A DNA stretch of 64,000 nt from Silene latifolia (lineage: Eukaryota; Streptophyta; Magnoliopsida; Caryophyllales; Caryophyllaceae): the NCBI RefSeq assembly GCF_048544455.1, contig NC_133538.1:439950311-440014310 (forward strand), written 5' to 3'. The notes under the pieces were generated by a model that had not been told where the DNA came from, ran no database searches, and worked only from the letters and a program-made list of their open reading frames with translations. Below, piece by piece: positions 1 to 12,013 of the stretch (positions are counted from its first letter, which is position 1; each line of letters starts with the position of its first letter). A program made the position numbers and the translations under genes.

Positions 1-1391
1 CCCTCAAAGTCACCCTAGACCGTGTCGAGACCCGTATCGACACTCTGGAGAGCAAGGAGTCCGGAGAACATAGCACTCCACCCTTAACCGAAACTCAGAA
101 AAGTCTTAAGCTCTTGGAAGAGCATCTTCTAGCCCGTGGGAACAACATCCACCTGGAAAACAACCAAAGGTTTGACCTCGTCGGGGATCAACTACCTGAT
201 AACTTCACCTTAACTGATGTACCGAAGTTCAAAGAAGTGGAGGACCCACTCAACTAAATCCGTGCCTTTAAGGATTATATGTCAATTCATGGAAGTCGAA
301 CAAGAACTCTCTACCATGATTTTCCCATCATCTCCGGAACCGATTCTTCGTCAATGGGACTGTTCCCTTGACCCAAAGAGCATCACCGTTTGGGAAGAAG
401 TTGCAGTTGAGATTGCTAAGATATATGCCGACAATGTCGAAATTCAAGCCAATACCCGCACCCTTTAGGTGCTAACCCAAAATGACAAGGAAGGGTTCAC
501 CGAACTCCTAACACGCTGGAGAAGGGTGAGCACCCAATTGGTAAGTAAACCGAGTGGGTCAACCCTGGTGGAGAAATTTATCAACAACCTCCATCTGGTA
601 TATGCCAATCTTCTAAGGTACTAAAACATCAAAACCTTCTTAGATCTGCAAATCCTTGGGACCCGTATTCAAGATGACCTACACAAGGGCGTCCTTGCCA
701 AAACCACGAGAAGAGGCTATCAAGGGTCCACGTTAACTGGATCCCGTCCCTATGGTCATACCAACAAATCGACGAGGTCAACCCCTCGAACCAACTACAA
801 ATAAAGTCGAACGTCCCCAAAGGACATTCACCAATTTAGGGTCGACATATGCTAGCGCCCTGAAGAGGGTCATGGAACAAGGAAAATTGCAACCAATCGG
901 GCCCATTAGGACCCACCTGAAGCGAAGAAAACTCATTTTTGGAACGTGAATGCCTATTGCCAATATCACCATGGCAAAGGCCATGACACCTAAACTTGCT
1001 TGAAGCTAAAGAACGCCATCCAGGAGATGATCAAGAAGGGAGAGCTACCCCTACCTTCACCATCAAAGAGAAACAAAAAAACCAACCCCTTGGGTACACA
1101 GGCCATTTCAGATGATGAACCAAGTCTGGATTGCTCACACCTTATCTTGCCTGATGAAGACGATCAATGTTTTGGGAAATGACACCCCGAACGGCATCTT
1201 CATGTTCAACACCACCTCCATGCTCGCCATGTTTCAGCAGATCGAGAGAAATGCTGCTAGTCTCTCTGAAAGAAGCACCCGGCTTAAAGATGTTTATTAT
1301 CAACAGATCTTTAACCCACCAACACCCATGTCATGTCCAAGGGAGGGCCACCAAGAACCCAACATTCCCAATTCCAAGGTGCACCACCTCC
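1..1391 (+). pseudogene. Ogre/Tat gag pseudogene, 5' part (element F)
   Basis: This is the 5' part visible here of a decayed gag gene of a Ty3/gypsy element of the Tat/Ogre type. Gag would form the cytoplasmic capsid-like particle. The reading starts inside the gene with a coiled-coil-like stretch (DRVETRIDTLESKE, then QKSLKLLEEHLLARG). It passes into the retrotransposon gag core (VPKFKEVEDP near 220), shifts frame near 350, and reads SITVWEEVAVEIAKIYADN near 380 and KEGFTELLTRWRRVS near 500. The C-terminal knuckle-like motif YCQYHHGKGHDT lies near 955-990, followed by LKLKNAIQEMIKKGELPLP. Stops at about 255, 466, 620, 948 and 989 break the frame. The gene is cut at 1391 by element E and resumes at 13426 in the proline-rich segment. 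The Tat/Ogre assignment rests on motifs recalled from the family. Confidence 0.8.
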
Positions 1392-2658
1392 TGTTAGAAA
1401 TCTATATCTCATTATACTCAACATATTCATATATGTTTCAATTTAATTTAGTCATAAAATTAATTAGATCTTATGCATGCAAACATAAGTAAATATAGAG
1501 AAGAAATCATCATTCTTACATTGGAAATTTCGGATTATTGGGCACAAATGAGTTCTCCTACTCACTTGTTCTTGAGCTCTCCTAAAATGGATGAACAAAG
1601 ATTCAAGAGTAGAATCTCTCCCAAGGAATATAATACCCAAGATAACCTCTTAATAAGATTAATATTATTAATATTAGAACAATATTAATCTAAATAAAAT
1701 TGACCCAAAAATATTGATTTTGGTCTCTTAACTTCGGTTAAGAAAAGGGAGAAGAAAAAGTAATTTTTATCTCTCTAAAACTCTATATTTTATATGATAG
1801 AATGAATGAATAATATACTAATCTTTTGATGTAGTGTATTAGGTAAAATGAGAAAAAGACCCTTGGCCTTTTTCACTAGGAAAACCGGGTAGGGTGGAGT
1901 GGTGTTGGCTAATGCATGATCAAGGTGCTCTTCACAAAAACAACTAGGTTTGCATGGCTATGTATTAGGTTAAATGATTATGTTTTCCACCTAATTAATC
2001 AACACAATATTTATCCTAATACACCCTCTATTTTGGTCCATTTAAGATAAAATGGATTCCATTTTACCTTTATCAATTTGTCACATGTCACAAGTCATGT
2101 AAAATTGTTACGCCTTTTTAACATATTAAAAATCAACGCATTAATAAAAATACGTCATGTACAAAATCGACTAAGTAATTCATAATTACTTGTACCAAAA
2201 TAATTTACCAATTATAAATCACAACATCTTGTATTTATAATAAATTATTCATTCAAATGCAATTGTTTCCTTAAACAATAATTTCATCTAAGTAATAAAA
2301 CAATTCGATCACTTAGACCGTATCTTATTTAATCAAATTATAATGAGATACGTAAATATTACTTCCAAAATCGTCCGTCAATTTTAAGTAATTTAATTAA
2401 CCCGTATCATCATACGATCAATTAAATAATCAATTAAGAGTGTTACCCTTTAGGTATGACCTATGGTGATCAACTGATCACCACCGTCGCACGACAGTAA
2501 TGTCAAACTCTAGTCAGCCAATCATTACCGATATGTGTGGACCAGTTGACAGTAAAATATTACTTCCCACATGTATTCTTTAAAATGATATTTAAACATG
2601 TGATCATCATAATCGACAGTTGTGATCGCATTACTGTCGGAGGACACATATTCCAACA
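1392..2658 (-). repeat. Element E left (3') LTR, full length
   Basis: The LTR is 1267 bp and AT-rich, bounded by TGTTAG and CCAACA. Its last 357 bp (2302-2658) reappear at 7609-7870 plus 13326-13420, which proves it is a repeat of the right terminus. No coding capacity is seen. Confidence 0.88.
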
Positions 2659-2673
2659 ATCTCCCACTTTTCC
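2659..2673 (-). promoter_or_regulatory. Polypurine tract of element E
   Basis: The minus strand reads GGAAAAGTGGGAGAT directly before the LTR. A purine-rich run here is the expected plus-strand primer and fixes the element's orientation as minus. Confidence 0.7.
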
Positions 2674-5600
2674 TCGACAAGTGTGCGTCACCAATTCTCT
2701 TGTCCTATTACTATTTGCCACTCAATGCAAGGTGTCTTTCAGGTTGTACTTGCAAGTGATCATATCGAGAGTGGTTTTCTCGATCTGGAGAATAACTGAT
2801 TGACCGGAATTATCCACCATGGATATCTTCCGAGCGTGGCCACGCATTTCCAGTTCATTACTCCTCGAGTGGCCCTGAGATATTTTTATAACCCTGACTA
2901 GGGGTGGACAATTCCTATCGCACTTATTCCCTTCGACTAGCCACAGCCATCATAACCCAAAATATGCCCATTTGACCCCATTTACGAAGGTCGTAGTAAC
3001 ATAAATCAAAGTTAATCTGAAACTGTGCCATCTTAGGCGAACAGTCTTTAGTAAATAGAATCGACTCATTAGAATACTATAGTAGCTCTCGCCACGACCA
3101 GGCTATATAAATTTGCCAGAACTCTATAAGCGGTCATAAGGCCCGACAAGATGTTCCTAACAGTCTGCCTATGTGATCGACTAGTCATCACACATGACTC
3201 CATGGCACTTGAACTTGCCATCAATTGCATCACATTCTAGTTACTTCGAGATGTCACCTCGTGTAAGTAACTATGGGCGAATACAATGCTAATACGTGTT
3301 CACTTTAACGGGGTTCAATTGCCTCTAAAACCCATTTGGATGTAACAAAGTATAAGATGAGTTAATAATAACTCAAACGACAAATGTCGACATCACACCT
3401 GGGTAGTCAATACCATATTACAACCTTGTGATGTATATCGTAAGTGTGTAAACACTAGTCGATTGCAATAGAAGTTTAACATACCATGTGTCCATGTGTT
3501 CAAACTTCTTTAATTGCATTATTCTTTATATTCATGTTATCTCTCATAGCATGAACCTTACCAAGTACACATATAGGTTCCCAACCTTGGTTTGGGTTAT
3601 TTATCTTGAAAGAACTTTCTTGTTGTTTATCACATAACCAACGAATTTGTGGTGGATGATATAACTTGCACTGATCAAGTGTTCTACCATTTCGCAATGC
3701 ACTAGGTATACGTTTTGCAGGGTCTTGCAACAATTGTCAAGATGATTAGCCTAGCACTTCTCATAAGTCCTAGCATATTAGAAAATATCATTTTTGAGTA
3801 ACTTCTTACTTCAACTAAGTATTTTTCAAAGCTTATTATTTCTCCTTTTAGCTTGAATAGCTTAGGATTTTCATAAATCCTTACGTGTGATTGAACTTGA
3901 ATATGTGCAACCTCCTAGCACATAATAGAGTGTTCTATCCATCACTGGAATCGCTCATTAGTTCTCCTCGAGAATTCATGACGATTCTTCTATGGCTTGC
4001 CAATGATTCATCATGCTCTTATGCATATGATTCATTATTGGACATGTGCATGATTATTCTAATGGCGGAAATATTAGTAACTAATAATCATGTGTTCAAA
4101 CATTCTTAGGTTCAATGAACGACCATGACTGCTAATGGCTATTCCATTTTCATTGACATGAATAACCTATGTTTCTCGTTGATTCGATGTGTATATCTCA
4201 TGATGTGATTGGATTCAACATAGTCCATTTTCATCCAGAATTGAAAACTCAGATACTTCTTTGTGAAAGATAGTATTAGCTCGTCATTCTCAATGAGTAA
4301 TGAGTTATAAATTTTAACAAAATGATTGCTCCCACTAAATTCCATGTCTTCACATGATAATTTCCAACTCCCACTTAATTCCACATGTTTCGCAATTGAC
4401 TACTCAATCGAAACATTTCAAAAATTGAAATATATTTTGCTTTGCCAAGTTATTAAGATAAAACCATATATGTTCCCAGCATATCCTTTCAAAATACCTA
4501 TTTAGAAAAGGTTTCAATATTAAACTTATGGAAAGAGATTTTAATCTCTAACTCATTCATTTTATAATGATGCGTAGCAATGTCATTATTTAATTGTGAA
4601 TTTCATTTAATATACGTCTTTCCCAAATAACCTTTTCTGGAAGGAGGTTTAACCATTTCATTTTCATAATGAGGTTAAGTAATGAGACTAGCGTGGTTAA
4701 CAATTAATTTAGCTTTTGTAGATAATGCCATATCTTTCTTTGCAACTTTTAGTCATAAATCACATTTATTTTTGAGGATGCAACTTTGTTTCATTTAGGC
4801 TCTTAAATAAATATCAATATTGAAACTATTGGTCAAAAGTCGCTCATAAACTAGCCAAATCTCTTGTTAAGACTTTACATTAGTCATTCTTCTTCCAAAA
4901 TTTTCTTTTGGTCTCCTCGTGTAGTTATTTTGAGAACATATTCTTTTGATTACTTCACTTGGTCTCTTTTGTCATGTAGATTTCATCTATTCGAGACCAT
5001 AGATCTCATCTATTCTTGTATACTATCTATATAGGTATACAAATCATTCTTTCTTGCGTAGATCTCATTTACACAAGTATACTAATTTGCTTTGTGTTCT
5101 TTGTGTCTTCATTTTTCTCCCACTCTATCTTTAGAATAAATACACTAGAGATTCAAAGATAGCTTATGAGACACAAATGATGATTTTGAAGTATAAGGAG
5201 GACTATCTCATAGCTTGACTAATAGTTTTAGATTTGATAAGTGTACTTTGTGATTGACATTCCCTTAAGAGAGTTCATCAACTCAATCATCACTTTTTAA
5301 TTGATCATACACAAGCCTTAAGCTTGTGGACATATAATGAATCCCATCATTATAGTTGTCTATTAGATAACTTTAAGTGGATGATCATATGTTTCTATGA
5401 GCAAGTATATTAAGACGAATTTTTACAACACGGAAAAATACGATAAAACGGGTGACTTAGGTTGCAAACCAAGCCACCATAATCCAAAATACAACAATTG
5501 TTTAGAAAGGATCAAACATTTCCATGTCGAACACGGAAATCAAAAGGCTCTAAAAATCCGAAACATAAATTAAAATAAGACAATAAAAAGTCAAGCTTCA

Positions 5601-5759
5601 TGGACGCTACTCCTAGCTTCTTGATGATTTCTCAAGCTTGCTTTTCCTTTCCCTTGTCCTTGCTTGGTAGAGGCCCTATTTACAATAAAAAGGGGATACA
5701 TTATCACAACTTTGTATCACAATACCATAGTTTAATTAGAAACATAAAAGAAGGGATAA
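2674..5759 (-). other. Non-coding 3' internal region of element E
   Basis: About 3.1 kb lie between the polypurine tract and gag. Only short open frames occur on either strand. No copia integrase, RT or RNase H motif (for example a YVDDM box) was found by eye. In an autonomous copia element this space would hold pol. Here it is either a long untranslated region of a gag-only family or pol decayed beyond recognition. Confidence 0.6.
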
Positions 5760-6653
5760 TCATTTTCCTACTGGAGTGATCTTTCCAGCTTTGATGTCAC
5801 CAAGATATTTGGAACAATTTCTTTTCCAATGTCCAACACCATTACAATAATGGCATTTATCAAGAGGACCCTTCTTGATCTTGGAAGTGCTAGATTCAAA
5901 AGTCTTAGCCTTGGTGAAAGTGGGAGCTTGCTTCTTACCCTTCTTCCCATTCTTCTTGAATTTCCCCTTGCTCTTGGTTCTTATGTTAAGCACATCCTTA
6001 GGTGGGTTAACATTTAACCCCATGTCTCTTTCGGCTTGCACAAGTAACGTGTGCAACTCTTCAAGAGACACGTCCTTGTCTTGCATGTTAAAATTCACCC
6101 GGAATTGAACATATGTCTTGACTTTGGATGAGTGTAGAATCCTATCTACAATGAGCTCTTTGGGGATTTCAACCTTTTGAATCTTCAAAGTCTCGACTAG
6201 CTCCATTAATTTGAGCACGTGAGGGCTAACCTTTTGGCCCTCTTTAAAGTCGAGATCAAAGAATGCCGCGGCCGCCTCATATTGGACGATCCTCGGAGTT
6301 TGTGAAAACATTGTCACAAGCTTGGAATAGATTTATTTGGCGGTGCCCATTTTAAAGGCTCTCCTTTGGAGATCCGCCTCCATCGCAAAGATCAACACAT
6401 TTTTCATTGCGGCGGACTCCTTGTGGTAAGCCTCATATGCTTCCCTTGAAGCGGCACTCGACCTAGCATTAGGTTCGGGTGGAGAGGCCTCGGTGAGGTA
6501 ACGAAGCTTGTCGTCACCTTGGGCGGCTAATTTGAGTTGGGCATCCCAATCGGAGAAATTTGACCCATTCTTTTCAAGTTTACAACGATCCATGAAGGAT
6601 AGGAGCCATGAAGTATTAGTGAGAGGTGTGGCGTTGGTGTTTGGAGCGGCCAT
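5760..6653 (-). pseudogene. Ty1/copia gag, one in-frame stop (element E)
   Basis: This is the gag gene of a copia element. Its product would package the element RNA into cytoplasmic particles. The single frame of 297 codons begins MAAPNTNATPLTNTSWLLSF and has the copia gag core (LEKNGSNFSDWDAQLKLAA, residues about 27-45; IYSKLVTMFSQTPRIVQYE after the stop). A basic lysine-rich stretch follows (KFKKNGKKGKKQ), then a CCHC zinc knuckle CHYCNGVGHWKRNC near the C-terminus. The only lesion is a TAA at 6333-6335, after GTAK. Length and domain order fit copia gag without pol, because the frame ends soon after the knuckle. It lies between the 5' leader on its right and the long non-coding region on its left. 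Confidence 0.88.
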
Positions 6654-7608
6654 TGGTTATGAGAAATAAGAGTGGTCTACAAAACAAAATAGAAGGAATA
6701 AAACATATGCCGTTTTCAAAATAATAACACTCGTAAAAATTTAATTTAAACACGTTTTATTGCATTTATCTAGTGACCTCTACCCAACTTGATAAATGAT
6801 TCCAAGACCCAAATTCATATCAACTTAGGGCACAGTGTGCCGAAATACCCTTTATTAACATAACTTGGTGGATTAACCTTTTAATCGATTCTACTTTTAG
6901 AACTCTTGGTCGATAAAATTACATTAATATTTATCTCTAGCCCGAAACACATCCGTAAATCGTCGTGAATACTTTCGTTGAGTTCACCCCAAATTTCGAA
7001 TAAATGTGTCCATTTATCACCAAATTTCGAATAAATTTGTCCTTCCACGACATTATGAGAAATTTCGAATAAATGTGTCCAACTTAAGGCACGGTGTGCC
7101 GGAATACCCCTCATTAATATAAATTCGGTGGATCGACATTTATCACCCACTTCCCCTACGTAACAAGGTTTGTACCCCGGTGTGGCCGAGTGCACTCCCT
7201 TACGAAATAGGTTTTCATGGTTTCTACTTTTTGGTAAGGCTATGTCTCAATTGTTTATTTTTAGCGAGAGGTCATGTCAATTTATTATCTATCACGTTTT
7301 AAGTGAACTAAAGCGGTGAACTACGATAAATATAATTGACACGGTCGATAAACTCGATTAAAAATGATAATGCATGTTTTAGTTATGACGATTTAGCGAT
7401 GCATGCGACATATAAATAAAATGCAAACCATAAATTAAATCCTAGTATGGCCTTCCTAAAATAGTAAATCTAATAAACTATTACAAATTCGGAAACCTAC
7501 TCCATTGGTCCCTTGAACTTCGGTTTTGGCACGCATCTCGAGGTAACACCATCTTCAATGGATCGCCTTATCGAGTGACACCGTCTTCAAGGATCTCCGG
7601 AATAAATA
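6654..7608 (-). other. 5' leader of element E with internal direct repeats
   Basis: The region between gag and the truncated right LTR has no credible gene. It contains two diverged copies of a block of about 60 bp, at roughly 6822-6880 and 7080-7138, each with the core TGTGCCGRAATACCC. There are also repeated AAATTTCGAATAAATKTGTCC units between 6990 and 7082. The end adjoining the LTR has lost the primer-binding site together with 910 bp of LTR. Confidence 0.6.
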
Positions 7609-7870
7609 AATTCGATCACTTAGACCGTATCTTATTTAATCAAATTATAATGAGATACGTAAATATTACTTCCAAAATCGTCCGTCAATTTTAAATAATT
7701 TAATTAACCCGTATCGTCATACGATCAATTAAATAATCAATTAAGAGTGTTACCCTTTAGGTATGACCTAAGGGGATCAACTGATCACCACCGTCGCACA
7801 ACAATAATGTCAAACTCTAGTCAGCCAATCATTACCGATATGTGTGGACCAGTTGATAGTAAAATATTAC
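7609..7870 (-). repeat. Element E right (5') LTR remnant, part 1
   Basis: 262 bp nearly identical to the left LTR from 2302 onward, ending at the TSD of element D. Together with 13326-13420 it gives 357 bp, exactly the length of the matching part of the left LTR. The other 910 bp of this LTR and the adjoining primer-binding site are missing. Confidence 0.85.
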
Positions 7871-9171
7871 TGTAACACCCCCATTTATTCAGGAGCCTTT
7901 AGCTAGACATTCCCAAATAAATAGGACTGTTACCATCTCGGTTTCCCGAGGTAGTAGATAACAAAGTCCAACTCACCAAAGTACTTTAAATAAAACTTTA
8001 ATGATTACATATTTATTACAAATTAACCAACTAAACTTAATATAAAATAAATACAACTCGCAGCGGAAAATAAATAAAGTGATAAAATCTTCTATGTGGT
8101 CTATACTTCTAGGTAGATTGGCCAAGTCCTCACGCATCCCATAGCTCCCAAGTCAGCTAATCTTTAGTACCACAACTGCTCCCATTATGGTTCATCACAA
8201 GTGTTCACGAATACACTGTCAACCACGAGGTTGAGTAGGATAACAATCTCAAGACAGATAATATAAATAGTACAAAGATTCGAACACCAACGCCAAATCA
8301 ACTTTTCTCCCAATACACCACCACGAAGGTATTAAACGGTGTCTGCCAGTAAGTTTATAATACATCACCCGTAGGCTCTTACCATGATGTCTACCTCAGC
8401 CAGTAAGTTTATATAACATCACCCGAAGACTCTTACCATGATGTCTACCTCAGCCAGGCTAAACATGATATCCAACTCATTATCAAACCAACTATAGCAA
8501 CAATAATGGCTACCTACCACACCGTCTCAAGAACATCCAATAAAACCCCTTCCAATCACAATATACAAGATATGTATAATCCAATTATCCAAACAGTTCA
8601 ATTCAATTAACACAACATCCAATTAAATGAGAAGATACACAATTAATAGGTCCAGTAGAATCGTTATCCTACCTCTTCGGCAAATACTTCCAAATAGCAA
8701 TTCAATAAGGTACTTAGAAATATTCCACTTCAAAACCGTCACCTCGAGTTAATTAGCTATGTAGATTCCGTCTTAATTCCTTCTACGTGCCTCCTCTTCT
8801 TTTATGAATTACTTTTCAGATTTATTAAGTATTTATAGGCTAGGTTTAGGGAGTATATGAGACCGATTAGGAAACTTTTGCCTTTTCTAATTATTATTAA
8901 GAATTACTAATTATTATTATATTTATTATTATATTATTAAATTCCGCTTTAAATCCCGACTACTACTCTTGCTAGGCCTAATATAATCAGCCCATTATTC
9001 ACAACACACGGCCCAAGCCTTATTACTAGCTAAACCCAATTCCCGACTTGCTTATTTATTTATTATTTAATTAACGTCTTTCTCGCAACTACTATTAGAA
9101 ATCTCATTAATTAATTATTTAAATTACATAAACTATTCTCATTAATTATTATTAAATTACGGGGTATTACA
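7871..9171 (-). repeat. Element D left (3') LTR
   Basis: A 1301-bp LTR that differs from the right copy mainly by point changes and a few small indels. It contains a tandem duplication of about 58 bp near 8345-8456 (core GCCAGTAAGTTTATA). Its outer terminus is homologous, in reverse complement, to the right end of LTR J at 62170-62333. Confidence 0.9.
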
Positions 9172-9508
9172 GTCTTCCCCACTTAAAATGAACTTCGTCC
9201 CGAAGTTCGCCCATAACTACTAAAACAACATTTATAAACATTCACACAACTCATTCCAACTTATAATCATTGCAACATAATTAACTTACTTAATCCTTAT
9301 AAAATCATATCATACTTATCAAAATGTATCACAAACTAATTCAAAACATGAAAATGTATCACAAAATAAACTTAAAACATGAGGTGTCACATTCTACCCC
9401 CTTAAAAATAAACTTCGTCCCGAAGTTTCGGAACTACTACTACCTTATTAAAACAACTAACAACTTAAATACTTATAAATGATAAGACTCCACTCCTCCT
9501 AATAAACC
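9172..9508 (-). promoter_or_regulatory. 3' UTR and polypurine tract of element D
   Basis: Directly inside the LTR the minus strand reads TTTAAGTGGGGAAGAC, a typical polypurine tract. A second, similar tract-like block (TTTTAAGGGGGTAGAATG on the minus strand) occurs near 9390-9408. The block ACTTCGTCCCGAAGTT is repeated beside both. Confidence 0.7.
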
Positions 9509-10498
9509 CTAGTTACTCTTCTCCCCACTCCCTTGTACGGTGCTAGCTGTTCCAAATGTCTTTCCACCATTACTCTGGTCAACTCCTTTGCCTTGCCTAT
9601 TAGTGTAGCTCTGATTGTAGGTATTATTAAAATTCACCTGATTGCTCCGACCCTCAGTCTTCTGATTACTCCCATAACCTGACTTAGGAGTATAGTAACC
9701 CCCATTCTGATTCCCATTTCCAACACCACTCCCCTGCCTCTCCAAATTTACTCTACACTCAAACCTCCTATGTCCCGGCTTCCCACACCCGAAACAATTC
9801 ACATTACTAGCTCCACTAGACAACCCTCCACTCGAAAAATATGATTGAGTTTGACCCACACTCTGTTTCTTACTACCTCCTAGACTCTCAGTTGTAATTT
9901 CTACCTTCCCCTTCTCGCCCTTCCCCTTCTTTTCCTCCTTCTCCCTCTTCTCTTCCTTTAACATATCGGCAATCCTCTCTGCGTGCCCAGCTCGTTGATA
10001 AACATCATCCATGGTACTTGGCTGACCGGCTGCAAGCCTCTTCTTAATAGTAGTTGTTAACCCCTTTTCAAATCTGAGTGCCAACATCTCATCACTAAAA
10101 TTCAAGTCAGCTACATATTCTGATAATTCCATAAACCTGTTATAATAAGTCTCTACTGTCATCTCATCAGTCATCCTAAAAGAATCAAATTCAGCTCTCA
10201 TCTTACTCCTAATATGTTCTGGCACAAATACAGCTCTCATAGTCTCCTTAAAACCTTTCCAAGTAATAAAAGGTTCATCACTCTCCCTCCAAGCTTCCCT
10301 TAAGACTTCCTTACAACGATTCCACCACAAACCCGCTTTTCCTCTCAAATAGTAAGCAGCTTGATCTACTAGCAACTCCGCAGTACATCCTAGCAACTCA
10401 AAAAGGTTGTCAAACTCCCTATGCCAATCCCCAAGTAAAGATGGTTCACCTAATCCGTCATATTTCGTCGGGTTATGTCTTGCAATATTAGCACTCAT
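9509..10498 (-). CDS. Ty3/gypsy-type Gag, 329 aa (element D)
   Basis: An intact frame for the structural Gag protein of a gypsy-type LTR element, which would form the RNA-packaging particle. The retrotransposon gag domain spans about residues 10-170: WHREFDNLFELLGC, YYLRGKAGLWWNRCKE, FKETMRAVFVPEHIRSKM and ETYYNRFMELSEYVADL. A highly charged Lys/Glu segment follows (about 185-205), then a Ser/Gly linker, a CCHC zinc knuckle CFGCGKPGHRRFEC (about 237-250) and an Asn/Gly/Ser tail. No protease follows. A 45-codon frame just upstream (10488-10625, starting MPPKRS) resembles the usual gag N-terminus and lies one frame away. The ancestral start was therefore probably at 10625, and 10498 is an internal ATG used after a frameshift. 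Domain identity is clear; whether it is functional is unknown. Confidence 0.88.
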   Translation of the reverse strand: MSANIARHNPTKYDGLGEPSLLGDWHREFDNLFELLGCTAELLVDQAAYYLRGKAGLWWNRCKEVLREAWRESDEPFITWKGFKETMRAVFVPEHIRSKMRAEFDSFRMTDEMTVETYYNRFMELSEYVADLNFSDEMLALRFEKGLTTTIKKRLAAGQPSTMDDVYQRAGHAERIADMLKEEKREKEEKKGKGEKGKVEITTESLGGSKKQSVGQTQSYFSSGGLSSGASNVNCFGCGKPGHRRFECRVNLERQGSGVGNGNQNGGYYTPKSGYGSNQKTEGRSNQVNFNNTYNQSYTNRQGKGVDQSNGGKTFGTASTVQGSGEKSN

Positions 10499-10625
10499 CT
10501 TTGCTGGATCCTGAACTCGACCCTTTAGCCTTGAGCGCAGTCAAAGCCTCATTCATAGATATCAAACGGTCAATCTCCTCTTGGGACATGGTAGAGGGTC
10601 TAGGTGTAGATCTCTTTGGAGGCAT
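10488..10625 (-). pseudogene. Out-of-frame N-terminal piece of element D gag
   Basis: A 45-codon frame beginning MPPKRSTPRPSTMSQEEIDR and ending one base frame away from the main gag, with the last codons overlapping the gag ATG at 10498. The basic, proline-rich start followed by a helical stretch matches the usual beginning of gypsy-type gag. I read it as the true N-terminus detached by a small indel near 10500. A small upstream frame is the alternative. Confidence 0.6.
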
Positions 10626-11996
10626 GGTTCTATAAAAGTAAAACAAGACAACATAAGTTTCTACCCGAGTAAAGATGGCTTAACATTTTAAATATTCTAT
10701 ACTTACAAAGATAAGGTGTGGTCAATTCTATCCGTTAGGTCCCTCATTTCCACTCATATCGCTCAACTAACATAGGTTAAGATTTGACAAAACATTTACA
10801 CTAAATTTTTTTTTTTTTTTTTTTTTGAAACTTGCGTTTTCGGAAATTAAGGTCAAGCGGTAACTTTCAAAATTCACCATTAATTAACCATTACATTCCA
10901 TGTTGAATTTTCATATTTTCCAGAGAATATAAAGAGTTTTTAAAGCATGAGAAAAAGAATCAAGTCCAAATCTCGAATAATCAATTTATAAAGATTTTTA
11001 CAATTCAGTGGGTCGGAACAAAACCGATCAGCAAAAAGTTAAAAATTTTAGGTCAACTTATAAAAATCACTATTAATTGTTAAAAATTCACCTTATAACG
11101 TGGCTTATCAATTTGAAAACATATTTGAATCTTTTAAACAGTGGAGTTGGAATTAGGCAAAAATCTTAAGTACAAAGTAAATGAGAGATTTTACAAAATC
11201 GTTTGTCGAAAACTTAACTGTACAGGAATATTCCGACCACTGTCCACTAAAATATTTATTTCTCCCAACCCATAAAACGTTTAAGCATGAGACCAACGGC
11301 ATTGGTAAGCTAACTCACTGGGTTATCACTCATAAAAATATCAACCTTGTATGATAAACAGAGGTGAAATGGAAACTAAATCAAATAGGGGTAAAATCTG
11401 ACCAATAAGGCCCAGCTTCTACATTGCTTTTTACTAGATCATAAATCCTTATTAATATCCTCCTATACTTGTAGTAACACAACTTAGTCATCCTACTTCA
11501 CACACAACTAGCATCTATTCTTCATAAGTTTAATTATTTCATAATTTGTAAATAACATGGTTTCGGGATTCACATAACCGCATATCGTTAGACATGATAC
11601 TACTACAATCATCCAATCAAATAATTAATACCAATTCGACAATTACTTTTATGCTCATGATAAAGACAATTCAACATCAAATCCTTATATCATCCATCCT
11701 ACTCTCCAAAAAAAAAAAAATCAAGGTTACGTCCCGTGACCTTGGTCATCAACGAAAATAATGCACATCCAAGCCAACAATTACTCCTAAGGAAATAAAC
11801 AAAATTCATTTTAATTTACCCCACTCTTCAATATCTCTCAAGGTAACCGGTTCAAAACTGGAAGGGCCGGGGTTCAGAGTGAGGGTACCTTCTCATCCTA
11901 AGCCAAAAGGGGCTCCTAACAGTTTCTACCCGGGTTCATTTTATTAGATATATCCTATGTTCATTTATTATTCATTAGTTAGGCCTGAGGATCGTT
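10626..11996 (-). other. Long non-coding 5' leader of element D
   Basis: About 1.37 kb between the primer-binding site and gag. It is AT-rich, with a T run at 10807-10825 and an A run at 11708-11721 on the + strand. No ORF of note, splice pattern or repeat was identified. Confidence 0.6.
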
Positions 11997-12010
11997 TTGC
12001 TCTGATACCA
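11997..12010 (-). promoter_or_regulatory. Primer-binding site, initiator tRNA-Met (element D)
   Basis: The minus strand reads TGGTATCAGAGCAA three bases inside the LTR. It is complementary to the 3' end of plant initiator tRNA-Met and is the start of minus-strand DNA synthesis. It fixes the orientation as minus. Confidence 0.9.
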
Positions 12011-12013
12011 CTT

